A stretch of 64,000 nt of DNA, taken from contig DASRDP010000036.1 of the NCBI GenBank assembly GCA_035652535.1, positions 1-64,000 of the forward strand. Direction: 5' to 3'. Positions 17,816-26,693 of this stretch are shown piece after piece (positions within the stretch are counted from its first letter, which is position 1; each line of letters starts with the position of its first letter). Source of the DNA: Chloroflexota bacterium. Lineage in GTDB: Bacteria; Chloroflexota; UBA6077; SHYK01. The notes under the pieces were generated by a model. It had not been told where the DNA came from. It saw only the letters and a program-made list of their open reading frames with translations, and did not search any database. A program made the position numbers and the translations under genes.

Positions 17816-19561
17816 ATGATCGACCCCTGGTTCGCGCGCCCGGCCGATCCGCGAAACGGGCGGGCCTGCGCAATCCTCCTAACCCTCGCTTGTCTCGCCT
17901 GTGCCGGGCCAGCCCCCGGAGGCTCGGGGCCAGGTGCCGCGGCGACGAGCGGAGCGACCGCCGCCAAGAGTCGGGTGACTATCGCCATCGGCGCAGAACT
18001 GAACAACCTTGCAACGAAGCTCGAGGGCGGAAACACCTTCGCTTCGGAATTCGACTTTCTCAGCAACAGTCCCCTCACGGTGAAGGACGCCCACGGGTCC
18101 ACCAGCCCATTGCTCGCCGCCGATCGCCCCTCCCGGGATGCGGGCACGTGGACCGTGAACCCTGACGGAACGATGACCACGGTGTGGAAGATTCGCGACA
18201 ATGCCCGTTGGCATGACGGCGTGGCAGTCACGTCGAGCGACTTCATCTTCGCGTTCCGCGTCTACACGGATAACGCCATTCCCGTGCGAGATCGTGATCC
18301 TGAGCGCTTCATCGACCACCTCGACGCGCAAGACGACCATACGTTCACGGTCTACTGGAAGCAATCCTACCCGTGGGCGAACGAGCTGGGCGCAGGGCAG
18401 CTCGAGCCGCTGCCGGACCATATCCTCGGCAGCCTCTATACGGCCGGAGACCCTGACGCCTTTATGAACAACGCCTTCTGGTCGAGCACCGCGTACGTCG
18501 GAGAGGGACCGTACGTCCTTCACGAATGGAACCCTGGCGCGCAGCTCGTCTACCAGGCGTTCGACGATTACTTCATGGGTCGTCCAAAGATCGACGAGGT
18601 CGTCTTTCGCATCATCTCAGACAGCAACACCGTGGTTGCCAACGTGATGGGCGGCACTGTGGACGCAACGGTGGGCATCACGCTTGGACAGAAGGCCGGC
18701 GTGACGGTGAAGAGCCAGTGGGCGTCCACCGGCGCCGGTCAGGTGATCGTTACGCCCGTGCGGTTCCGCTATGTACAGTTCCAGCTCGACCCGGCCCGGA
18801 CCGAGCAGCCGGCCCTTCTCGATCGCCGCGTGCGCCAGGCGATGGCGTACGGAATCGATCGTGCAACGCTTGCGGAGACCGTGACAGAAGGGACGTCCGG
18901 CGTTGCCGACGTGCCCGTCTCTCCGAACGATACGCTCTTTCCGTCCGTTGACCGCGCCATCGCGAAGTATCCGTACGATCCGAACCGAGCCCAGACGTTA
19001 CTGCAGCAGGCGGGGTGGACCCGTCGTGGCGATACGCTCTCCGACGAAACGGGCCAATCGTTTGCCGTCGACATTCGGACGACGGCAGGCGCCGACAACG
19101 AGACCGAGGCCAGTATCATGGCGTCGGACCTCGTCAAGCTCGGCATGCAAGCGACGCAAACGGTCGCGGCGCAATCACGCATCCGGGACCTGGAGTACCG
19201 GGTCACCTTCCCTGGGCTGAACACCACCGCCATGTCCATCGACGTGCCAGGCACCTTCGTGATCGCCCTGTCGGACCAGTGTCCCACCGCCGACAAGCGA
19301 TTCGTCGGATCCAACCGCGGCTGCTGGAAGAATCCCGAGTTCGACCGGCTGTATACGGTCGCGTCAACGTCCCTCGATCCGGCAGAGCGCGGGCAAGCCG
19401 TCGTCGACGCGCTCAAGATATTGACCGAGGACGTCGGAGTCCTCGGGCTGAGCTACAACTCTGAGAACATCGCGGTGCGAAAAGGACTGGCGGGGCCGGG
19501 GCCGCGCTGGCCTGCGCAGCAGGGTGACACCTGGAACATCCAGGACTGGCACTGGGAGTAG
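17816..19561 (+). CDS. Orphan family-5 solute-binding lipoprotein
   Basis: A 581-residue extracellular binding lipoprotein with signal AILLTLACLACAG (lipid Cys26 or Cys29). Family motifs are WKIRDNARWHDGVAVTSSDFIFAF and DRRVRQAMAYGIDRATL. The C-terminal GSNRGCWKNPEFDRLYTVASTSLDP and GPGPRWPAQQGDTWNIQDWHW are nearly repeated in the 46066 protein, so the two are recent paralogues. AGGA precedes the ATG. No transporter core genes flank it. It converges with the 19625 gene. Confidence 0.9.
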   Translation: MIDPWFARPADPRNGRACAILLTLACLACAGPAPGGSGPGAAATSGATAAKSRVTIAIGAELNNLATKLEGGNTFASEFDFLSNSPLTVKDAHGSTSPLLAADRPSRDAGTWTVNPDGTMTTVWKIRDNARWHDGVAVTSSDFIFAFRVYTDNAIPVRDRDPERFIDHLDAQDDHTFTVYWKQSYPWANELGAGQLEPLPDHILGSLYTAGDPDAFMNNAFWSSTAYVGEGPYVLHEWNPGAQLVYQAFDDYFMGRPKIDEVVFRIISDSNTVVANVMGGTVDATVGITLGQKAGVTVKSQWASTGAGQVIVTPVRFRYVQFQLDPARTEQPALLDRRVRQAMAYGIDRATLAETVTEGTSGVADVPVSPNDTLFPSVDRAIAKYPYDPNRAQTLLQQAGWTRRGDTLSDETGQSFAVDIRTTAGADNETEASIMASDLVKLGMQATQTVAAQSRIRDLEYRVTFPGLNTTAMSIDVPGTFVIALSDQCPTADKRFVGSNRGCWKNPEFDRLYTVASTSLDPAERGQAVVDALKILTEDVGVLGLSYNSENIAVRKGLAGPGPRWPAQQGDTWNIQDWHWE

Positions 19562-19564
19562 AAG

Positions 19565-19593
19565 GCCCGGCTATCCTGAGGGCGAAGCCGGGC
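19565..19593. terminator. Hairpin between convergent binding-protein genes
   Basis: GCCCGGCT (19565-19572), 13-base loop, AGCCGGGC (19586-19593): a perfect 8-base stem placed 4 bases after one stop and 32 before the other. It could terminate both genes. No U-tract. Confidence 0.5.
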
Positions 19594-19624
19594 GATCTTG
19601 CCCATCAGGCATGCAACGCCGGGC

Positions 19625-21337
19625 TTATCTCACGTCCCACTCATTCGCGTTCCAGGCATGACTCGACCGCGGATACCTGCCTCGGACGTTCTGCACGCGG
19701 TTGCTCACGAGGATCGGCTCGATGGTGTAGAAGAGCCCCAGCAGCAGCACCTCGTCGGTCATCTTGTGCATGATCTGCCCAACGATCTCGGTGCGCTCCT
19801 GCTTGGGGATCGTCACGTAGTAGCGGTCGATGAGCGCGTCGAACTCGGGGTTCATGTAGCGGGAGATGTTGGCGCCCGTATAGTTGTTCTCCTTCGTCGT
19901 GGCCTGGCTGCTGTGCATGTTGTTCAGCGCGCGAAGCTGGTTCGGGCGCTGCGTGATCTGGAACGTCGGGTAGTTCGTGTAGTACTCCAGGTCTCGCGTT
20001 CGCTGGATCGGGACGATGACCGGATCCACGGCAATGCCCACCTTGGGCAGCTCGTCGGCGATGTCGAGCAGGAGCTTGCGGCGCAGCTCGTCGCCCGCGT
20101 TTGCGCGGATCTCCAGCGAGAGCTTCTTGTTGGCTGCATCGACGAAGATCCCGTCTGGACCGCGTCGGTAGCCGAGGCTTTCAACCGTGGCGATCGCCTT
20201 CGCTGGATCGAAGTCGTACTTCACGATCTGGGGCTCGATCTCCCGGTACTCGGCCTCCGCGGGATTGAGGTAGCTGTGGGCGACCGTCGTGAGGCCGCGC
20301 ATAAAGGTCTCGACCATCTGCTGCCGGTCGAGACCGTAGAGCACCGCCCGACGGAAGGTGGCGTCGGTGACCACTGGCGGGTCGGGCGTCAGGAATTGAG
20401 GCCACATCTGGATCCAGGTATAGGGCGCGGTCTCCAGACGGCCGTCTGACCAACGGCCGCGCACGTCGTCCGCCTCCTCGAGGTTGAGACCGCGCCCCAT
20501 GTTGAAGTCCACGGCGCCCGAGAGGATGTTGGCGATCATCGTCGCCGGATCGGTGATGAAGCGGACCTCGATCTCGTCGAGCTTCGGCCGGCCCAGCACA
20601 TACCCATTGTTGGCCGTCACGGTCAGATACGCGCCCCGCTCCCAGGACTGGAGCCTGAAGGGACCCAACCCGACGAAGTCGTCGGTCCAGTAGGGAAGAT
20701 CGACGAACCCCGCTTTGTTCTCGTGGAATGGCTGTTCGAGTAGGTGCTTGGGGAGGGGGATGGCGAACTGGGGCGTGAACATACTATCGGCGTAGATGTA
20801 GGGCTGCTTCCACCGGACGGTAATCGTGCGCGCGTCGGGCGCCGCCGCGCTCTCGATGTTGTCCCACGCGCGGTCGCGGAAGACGCCGATCTCCTCATCG
20901 CGCACAACGTCAACGGTGAAAACGAGATCGTCCGCGGTGAACGGCACGCCATCGTGCCACGCTACGTTGCTTTTCAGTCGCCAGGTTGTCTCCATGCGAC
21001 CGTCGGGAAACGTTTTCCACAGCCCGTTCTGCGTCGTGGGCAACTCCTCCGCAAGCCGCGGCGCAAAGCCCCCGCTCACGTCGAGGGTCGCGAGGCCGGT
21101 GTTCACCAGCTCTTCCAACGCTTCTGAGCCAGGGGGCGTGTACGACCCGGCCGAGCTCATCTGGTAGTTCAGCGTGAATGGGTCCCCTTGTACGGCCGCA
21201 ACCACACGCTTGACGGGAGCGACGCTCCCGACCTCCCCAGTCGTGCGGGCCTGGCTACCCGACTCGCTCTTGGGACTCGCACACGCGCTCAGAACACCGA
21301 GCGCGACGATCGCGAGACACACATCGAACCTTCGCAC
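19625..21337 (-). CDS. Family-5 solute-binding lipoprotein
   Basis: A 570-residue binding lipoprotein with signal CLAIVALGVLSAC (Cys19). WRLKSNVAWHDGVPFTADDLVF and TFRRAVLYGLDRQQM are the family signatures. It pairs closely with the 22581 protein: AVQGDPFTLNYQ resembles GILGNPYTLSYE, and LPYWTDDFVGLGPF resembles LPYWTVDYVGLGPF. This subgroup differs from the 17816/46066 subgroup. The GTG at 21337 has GGAGGAGC upstream. It lies 26 bases behind the amidohydrolase gene on the same strand, suggesting an operon. No permease genes are nearby. Confidence 0.9.
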   Translation of the reverse strand: MRRFDVCLAIVALGVLSACASPKSESGSQARTTGEVGSVAPVKRVVAAVQGDPFTLNYQMSSAGSYTPPGSEALEELVNTGLATLDVSGGFAPRLAEELPTTQNGLWKTFPDGRMETTWRLKSNVAWHDGVPFTADDLVFTVDVVRDEEIGVFRDRAWDNIESAAAPDARTITVRWKQPYIYADSMFTPQFAIPLPKHLLEQPFHENKAGFVDLPYWTDDFVGLGPFRLQSWERGAYLTVTANNGYVLGRPKLDEIEVRFITDPATMIANILSGAVDFNMGRGLNLEEADDVRGRWSDGRLETAPYTWIQMWPQFLTPDPPVVTDATFRRAVLYGLDRQQMVETFMRGLTTVAHSYLNPAEAEYREIEPQIVKYDFDPAKAIATVESLGYRRGPDGIFVDAANKKLSLEIRANAGDELRRKLLLDIADELPKVGIAVDPVIVPIQRTRDLEYYTNYPTFQITQRPNQLRALNNMHSSQATTKENNYTGANISRYMNPEFDALIDRYYVTIPKQERTEIVGQIMHKMTDEVLLLGLFYTIEPILVSNRVQNVRGRYPRSSHAWNANEWDVR

Positions 21338-21363
21338 AGCTCCTCCGAGAACACGATCGAGAT

Positions 21364-22473
21364 TCAGGCGCCGACCGTCGCCGACCGTCCCCGCGCCTGG
21401 GTCTTGGTGACGGGGTCGATCCCGAACAGCTCGGCGGCGTTGAGGCCGAGGATGCGATCCTTCTGCGCATCGGTGAGCCGTGGGTTGGCCACCACGTCAT
21501 CGACACACGCTTCGCCGGCGCCTCCCAGCCCATGGGGGAAGTCGATGGCCATCATCAGCCGGTCAGCCCCATACCGCTCGACGACGTACGCCATCGTCTC
21601 TTTCTCGGTTGTCACGTTGGCCGCCAGCCAGAAGTGCCGGAGGTATTCTGGCGGCCGGTGCTTGATCAGCTCGTCCACGCCCTCTTGATCGTAGACCTCA
21701 TTCAACCGGTCCATCAGGTACGGCAGATAGCCGCACCCCGTCTCCATGAGGGCAATGCGGAGCGTGGGGAAGAGGTCCAGAACGCCACCCGTGATGAACG
21801 ACGTGATGGCGAGCGAACCCTCATAGAGGAACCCGAGAGCGTTGTCGAGATGGTACTTGGTCAGCCGTTCCAGCCCGAGGAGCTTGCCGCTTCGGCTGGG
21901 GTGAAGAATGATAGGCACGTCCAGCTCCTCTGCCTTCGCGTAGACCGGCCAGAACTCCGGCTCGTCGAGGTTTCGTCCGTTGACGTTTGTGAAGAGCGTG
22001 GGCGCGTGGATCCCCAGCTCTCGAACGGCACGCTCCAGCTCGCGAACCGCGGCCGTTGGCGCCTGCATGGGGAGATGCGCGAGACCGATGAATCGACCGG
22101 GATATCGATCGAGGACGCGCGCGATGGCGTTGTTGTACGACTGGCAGACGCTGGTCGCGAGGTCCGCATCGACGTCGTAATGGAACGACTCGTTCGACGG
22201 CACGAGAACCTGCATGTCGACGCCCACTCGGTCAAGGAACTCGATCCGCACCTCCGGATCCCAGAAGCCCGGCCGCTGCCGGGAAAAGCGCAGCAGGTTC
22301 GGCAGGGCCCGCTGATGGGGCGACATATTGGCTTCGCGCTCGGGATACGTGATCCGGGACCGGCCCACGGCATCGAACCACACGCGCGGCCGACGGTCAC
22401 CAAAGCGCGGATCGACGTCGTCGAACACGTCCTTCGGGAAGAAGTGCGAGTCGACATCGATGCGGATAGCCAT
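21364..22473 (-). CDS. Amidohydrolase family 2, ACMSD-like
   Basis: A 369-residue TIM-barrel metal-dependent hydrolase/decarboxylase of the ACMSD-related amidohydrolase_2 family, which acts on aromatic ring-fission products or on orsellinate/resorcylate-type acids. N-terminal DVDSHFFP replaces the usual HxH. VPIILHPSRSG (about residue 195), METGCGYLPYLMDRL and MAIDFPHGLGG supply candidate metal or catalytic His/Asp. The ATG follows GAGGAGGT. It sits between two paralogous binding proteins on the same strand, which suggests uptake and breakdown of a common substrate. Confidence 0.88.
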   Translation of the reverse strand: MAIRIDVDSHFFPKDVFDDVDPRFGDRRPRVWFDAVGRSRITYPEREANMSPHQRALPNLLRFSRQRPGFWDPEVRIEFLDRVGVDMQVLVPSNESFHYDVDADLATSVCQSYNNAIARVLDRYPGRFIGLAHLPMQAPTAAVRELERAVRELGIHAPTLFTNVNGRNLDEPEFWPVYAKAEELDVPIILHPSRSGKLLGLERLTKYHLDNALGFLYEGSLAITSFITGGVLDLFPTLRIALMETGCGYLPYLMDRLNEVYDQEGVDELIKHRPPEYLRHFWLAANVTTEKETMAYVVERYGADRLMMAIDFPHGLGGAGEACVDDVVANPRLTDAQKDRILGLNAAELFGIDPVTKTQARGRSATVGA

Positions 22474-22580
22474 GGAAGCACCTCCTCAGCCGTCCCGGTT
22501 ACGCCCACACGGATGGCCAAGGCAGAACGTACCGGCTTCGCCGTCTGGTGTCAATTACGCGCTGGCTCGGACTGCCGCCG

Positions 22581-24284
22581 CTAGCGCAGCTCCCACTGAT
22601 TGACGTTCCACGTCTCGTCAGCGGCGGGCGCGTGGGCGGCGTGCACATTGGGCAGGCGGTTCGAGATGAGCTTGGGCTCCGGCGCGTAGAAAATGCCGAG
22701 CGCCACCACCTGGTCGGTCATCAGGTGCATCATCTGACCCAGCGCCTGTATGCGCTCTGCCAGGGGAATCGTCGTCAGGTACTTCTCGACGTATCCGTCC
22801 AACTCTGCATTCATGTAGCGGGTGCGGTTCTTTCCGCTGAATTTGTTCGTCGGCAGCGCCGCTTGCGAGCTGACGATGCGTTCCGGCTCGAACGGCTGGC
22901 GGACCAGGTCCAAACCGGGGAACGTCGCGCGATATTCGCGATCGGACGCCTGCTGGCGCGGGACGATGACCGTGTCGACGCCGACGCCGACGTGCTGCCA
23001 GTAGTCGGCGCTCGAAAATACGATCTTCTCCTTTACGTCGTCGCCAGCGTTCGTCCGACTCTCGATCGTGAGCTTCTTCCCCGACGAATCGTGGTAGAAG
23101 CCGTCAGCGCCCTTCGCGTATCCAAGGCCTTCGATGAGGCTCGCCGCCTGACGGGGGTCGAACGGGTACTTCACAATGAACGGCTCCACCTGGGCGTAGT
23201 TCGGGTCGCCGACCTCCAGCCAGGCGTGGGCGACGGGCGCCTGCCCGTTCTGTAGGCTGTCCGACATGGCTTGCCGGTCCAGCGACATCAACAGCGCCCT
23301 GCGGAAGGCAACCTCTCCGAGAACTGGCGGATTCGGGGTGAGCGCCTGCGGATAGTGGGCGATCCAGTTGGAGGAAGAGGTCTCCATGCGCCCCTCAGGC
23401 CACTGACCCGCCACCTGGACGATCTGGTCGAGGTTGAACCCCCGTCCCACCGTGACCTGCACCTCGCCGGCCAGGACGTTCGCGATGAGCGCGTTCGGGT
23501 CCTGGATGAAGCGAACCTCGATGGTGTCAAGCTTGGGCCTCCCCAGGACGTACTGATCGAACGCGTCGACCACCATGTGACTATCGCGCACGAACTCCCG
23601 CAGCTTGAAGGGGCCGAGCCCCACGTAGTCGACGGTCCAGTACGGAAGATCCAGGTACGACGCCTTGTCGTTCAGATAGGCCTGCTCCAGCAGGTGCTTC
23701 GGCCTGGGCATGAGGAACTCCGACGAGAAGAGCGTGTCGGCGTCGATGAAGGGCTGAATCCACCGGACTGTGACGGTGCGATCGTCCGCCGCGTCGATGC
23801 CGTCGATCGACTTGTAGCCAGGGTAGCCGGGAAGCGCCAGATCCTTGTCCTGCCCCTCGGTCAACGTAAACACGAGGTCGCCGGCCGTGAAGGGCGTGCC
23901 GTCGTGCCAGACGGCGCCCTGGCGGATGACCCACGTCGTTTCCATCCGTCCATCCGGTGAAATGCGCCATTTGCCATTCTCAAGGGTGGGCACGGCCTCC
24001 GCCAGTTGTGGCTGCAGGCGACCATCGCCGTCGCGGATGACGAGGCCCGAATGAATGATCTTCTCCACCTCGCCCACGCCGCGCACGGATCCGGTCCCGG
24101 CCGTGTTGATCTCGTAGCTCAGGGTGTAGGGATTGCCCAGGATTCCAGCCGTGATTCGCTTCGCTCCACCTGCGGAGGACGGCGCGCTGGACCCGACCGG
24201 GCCCGTCCCGGATGGAGAGCCGGCGCACGCTGAAGCGAAGGTCGCAACGATCAAGACAAGAGCGCCCAGTCGAACGATGGTCAA
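22581..24284 (-). CDS. Family-5 solute-binding lipoprotein
   Basis: A 567-residue binding lipoprotein starting at TTG 24284 behind GAGGAGGAGAGG. The signal VLIVATFASAC gives lipid Cys20. It has WVIRQGAVWHDGTPFTAGDLVF and AFRRALLMSLDRQAM. It is the first gene of a probable three-gene minus-strand unit (binding protein, amidohydrolase, binding protein). A promoter and a 130-base leader with a hairpin lie upstream. It is the closest paralogue of the 19625 product. Confidence 0.9.
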   Translation of the reverse strand: MTIVRLGALVLIVATFASACAGSPSGTGPVGSSAPSSAGGAKRITAGILGNPYTLSYEINTAGTGSVRGVGEVEKIIHSGLVIRDGDGRLQPQLAEAVPTLENGKWRISPDGRMETTWVIRQGAVWHDGTPFTAGDLVFTLTEGQDKDLALPGYPGYKSIDGIDAADDRTVTVRWIQPFIDADTLFSSEFLMPRPKHLLEQAYLNDKASYLDLPYWTVDYVGLGPFKLREFVRDSHMVVDAFDQYVLGRPKLDTIEVRFIQDPNALIANVLAGEVQVTVGRGFNLDQIVQVAGQWPEGRMETSSSNWIAHYPQALTPNPPVLGEVAFRRALLMSLDRQAMSDSLQNGQAPVAHAWLEVGDPNYAQVEPFIVKYPFDPRQAASLIEGLGYAKGADGFYHDSSGKKLTIESRTNAGDDVKEKIVFSSADYWQHVGVGVDTVIVPRQQASDREYRATFPGLDLVRQPFEPERIVSSQAALPTNKFSGKNRTRYMNAELDGYVEKYLTTIPLAERIQALGQMMHLMTDQVVALGIFYAPEPKLISNRLPNVHAAHAPAADETWNVNQWELR

Positions 24285-24340
24285 CCTCTCCTCCTCGTTG
24301 AGGCCCGGAGCATCTCGAACGCTCCAGGGTGTCAGCGAAG

Positions 24341-24364
24341 CTCGCCGATCCCAATGTCGGCGAG
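24341..24364 (-). promoter_or_regulatory. Hairpin in the leader of the 22581 gene
   Basis: CTCGCCGA (24341-24348), an 8-base loop and TCGGCGAG (24357-24364) form a perfect stem in the untranslated leader between the predicted start at about 24416 and the TTG at 24284. It could be an operator or an RNA structure. Confidence 0.3.
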
Positions 24365-24422
24365 TGCAACTTCCATCTTAGCGCGTAGCGACTCGGTAAT
24401 CTGCTCGAAAGTATCGAAAACA

Positions 24423-24451
24423 AGATTAGGAAATGTCGGGCGCAATGTCAA
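24423..24451 (-). promoter_or_regulatory. Promoter for the 24284-19625 unit
   Basis: Read on the minus strand: TTGACA (24451-24446), a 17-base spacer and TAATCT (24428-24423). The -35 is perfect and the -10 is weak. Confidence 0.45.
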
Positions 24452-24585
24452 AAGATGCATCGTCGCAAATCGCACGCCCGCGAGATGCTTCGCCGGGCTC
24501 CGGATGACATTGGCTATTCGCCTGGCATGACCTTCACGCCCGCGGTTAGCGTGGCACTCGCGTCCGCGCTCGGCGCGGCCTTCAC

Positions 24586-24618
24586 GTCATCCCGAGGGCG
24601 CAGCCGGAGGGATCTCCC
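24586..24618. repeat. Half copy of a dispersed short intergenic repeat
   Basis: GTCATCCCGAG (24586-24596) followed by GGCGCAGCCGGAGGGATCT resembles the left half of the element at 39829-39893 (GTCATGCCGAG, GCGCAGCGAAG, CATCT). Apart from this, the hairpin and the promoter, nothing recognisable lies in the 380-base gap 24285-24664. Confidence 0.45.
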
Positions 24619-24664
24619 AGCGCCACGCCGGTTGTGTTCACCCGCCGCGACAGGGCTCCGGGCG

Positions 24665-25153
24665 TCATGAAGAAGGCGTCTTCGATTCCCCCCCGGCCTG
24701 CTCGAGCCGCTCGGAGAACGACAGCCGACGAGCGCCGCCCCTCCCGAACCGGCGCTCGTCGCTGAGCTTCCGCAGCTCCGCCTCGCGAAAAAGGCGTTGA
24801 AAGTACTTCCCCTGGGACACGCCGGCCACCCGGAAGCCGCCGTCCTCCTCGACGATGCTCGAGGCTTCCACTGCACCCTTGCTCAGCTCCTCGCCGAGGG
24901 TTCGGAGCTGCTCGGCGAACTTCCCCTCCATGGCGAGGTCCGTGGGCTTGCGCCGAAGGGCGACGCCCTCGCGGTGCAGTGCTTGCAGCTCCCATTCCTG
25001 GAAGCTCCGCTGCTGCGGGCCGACGTGGTGCTTGTCCCACGAGGCAGTCAGGAACGTCTCGTAAAAGGTGATCTCGACCTTCGACGCGCGCTCGTCATCC
25101 AGGAGCTTCCCGAGAGCACGTAGCAGATCTGGCTGCTCACTCAGACTCGGCAC
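24665..25153 (-). CDS. Hypothetical protein, unknown function
   Basis: A 162-residue soluble, charged protein with predicted mixed helices (LLRALGKLLDDERASKVEITFYETF, then FQEWELQALHREGVALRRKPTDLAMEG). It has no signal peptide or membrane segment and no motif I recognise. GTG 25153 has GGAGAG five bases upstream. It follows cobQ by 19 bases on the same strand, so it may be the last gene of the cobalamin unit. The Arg-rich C-terminal third may be disordered. Confidence 0.55.
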   Translation of the reverse strand: MPSLSEQPDLLRALGKLLDDERASKVEITFYETFLTASWDKHHVGPQQRSFQEWELQALHREGVALRRKPTDLAMEGKFAEQLRTLGEELSKGAVEASSIVEEDGGFRVAGVSQGKYFQRLFREAELRKLSDERRFGRGGARRLSFSERLEQAGGESKTPSS

Positions 25154-25172
25154 ATTGGCTCTCCACCCTCGT

Positions 25173-26693
25173 TCACGCCGACCCGACAGGTCCGGTGACG
25201 CCGGCGATCATGCGCAGCCGGCCCACATCTAGGGTACCACTCAGCGTGTCGGCCAGGCGGTCATACGCGTCGACCTCTGGTGGGGTTTCCGGCGGATCGA
25301 ACCCCTTCCGTCCGCTAAACCAGTCGACAAGAGCCGCAACGACGGACGGATTGTGAAACAGCCCATGGAGGTACGTTCCCACCACGAGCCCGTCTGGGGA
25401 CACTGCGCCGTCGAACCGCGCTCCGTCAGCCGTCACGATGCGCGCAAACGGCGCGCAAGACCCTGCTGTTCGCCCCATGTGGATCTCATAGGCCGCGATC
25501 TCGCGGCGATGCGCCGCGAGCGGGCCACGGTCCGCCACGAGGCTGCCACGGACCTGGCGTGTCTCTTTCTCCCGCGCATAACGGGAATCGACGGGTAGCA
25601 GGCCGAGCCCGTCCTCCCCGCCCGGGGCGTCCTCAACGCCGTCCGGGTCGTCGATGCGCCGCCCCAGCATCTGGTAGCCACCGCAAATGCCGAGCACGGC
25701 TCCGCCGCGCCGGACGTGAGCGATGACCGCGAGGTCCAGTGACCGCTCTCGCATGAAGGCGAGATCTGCCCTGGTCGTCTTGGTCCCAGGCAGGATCGCC
25801 AGGTCCGGTCTGCCGAAGTCCTCGAGGCGTTCGACGTACCGGACGCGCACCCCTGGCCGGCGCTGGAGCGGCTCCAAGTCGTCGAAGTTGGCGATGCGGG
25901 GGAAGCGGATGACCGCGACGTCCACCGACGCTCCCGGGGCGCCAGGAGCGTCAGGATCGGACCCCGATCGGGGCAGCCCGAGCGAATCCTCCTGCGCGAT
26001 CGCCAGATCGGGGATCCACGGGACCACGCCCAGCACCGGGCGGCGCAGCCGCTCCTGGAGGTAGGTGATGCCGCCGGCGAACAGCGCCGGGTCGCCACGG
26101 AACTTGTTGACGACAAACCCCGCGATCAGCTCACGCAGCTCGGGCTCGAGCAGCTCCATGGTGCCGACGAGCGCCGCGAAGACGCCTCCCCGCTCGATGT
26201 CGGCGACGAGCAACACCGGTGCCCCGACCGCCCGGGCAACGCGCATGTTGACGATGTCCGATTCCAGGAGGTTCATCTCGACGGGACTGCCCGCTCCCTC
26301 GATTACCACGAGGTCGAAGGTCTCCACCAGTTGGTTCAGGCTCGCCTCGACCACCGGCCAGAGTTCTGGAACGCGTCGGTGGTATTCGGCGGCGTCCATG
26401 CTGGTGAGCACACGGCCCTTCACGACCACCTGCGACCGCGAATTTCCCTCGGGCTTGAGAAGAATAGGATTCATCTCCACGGCGGGGGCAACGCGCGCGG
26501 CCTCGGCCTGGGCAGCTTGCGCCCGGCCGATCTCGCCGCCGTCGGGTGTGACAAATGAATTGAGAGCCATGTTCTGCGCTTTGAACGGCGCGACCCGCAG
26601 GCCCTCGCGCTGGAACCAACGGCACAGCCCTGCCACGAGCACGCTCTTCCCCACGTGCGAGGCCGTGCCCTGGACCATGATCGCGCGTCCCAT
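25173..26693 (-). CDS. cobQ: Cobyric acid synthase CobQ
   Basis: A 506-residue amidotransferase that amidates side chains of adenosylcobyrinic acid a,c-diamide in cobalamin synthesis. The N-terminal BioD-like domain has P-loop GTASHVGKS (about residues 9-17) and PFKAQNMALNSFV. The C-terminal class I glutamine amidotransferase domain has nucleophile Cys in GICGGYQMLG and the His in GTYLHGLFHN. The ATG at 26693 overlaps by one base the stop of the upstream cobD-like gene. Longer in-frame starts run into that gene and are rejected. Confidence 0.95.
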   Translation of the reverse strand: MGRAIMVQGTASHVGKSVLVAGLCRWFQREGLRVAPFKAQNMALNSFVTPDGGEIGRAQAAQAEAARVAPAVEMNPILLKPEGNSRSQVVVKGRVLTSMDAAEYHRRVPELWPVVEASLNQLVETFDLVVIEGAGSPVEMNLLESDIVNMRVARAVGAPVLLVADIERGGVFAALVGTMELLEPELRELIAGFVVNKFRGDPALFAGGITYLQERLRRPVLGVVPWIPDLAIAQEDSLGLPRSGSDPDAPGAPGASVDVAVIRFPRIANFDDLEPLQRRPGVRVRYVERLEDFGRPDLAILPGTKTTRADLAFMRERSLDLAVIAHVRRGGAVLGICGGYQMLGRRIDDPDGVEDAPGGEDGLGLLPVDSRYAREKETRQVRGSLVADRGPLAAHRREIAAYEIHMGRTAGSCAPFARIVTADGARFDGAVSPDGLVVGTYLHGLFHNPSVVAALVDWFSGRKGFDPPETPPEVDAYDRLADTLSGTLDVGRLRMIAGVTGPVGSA

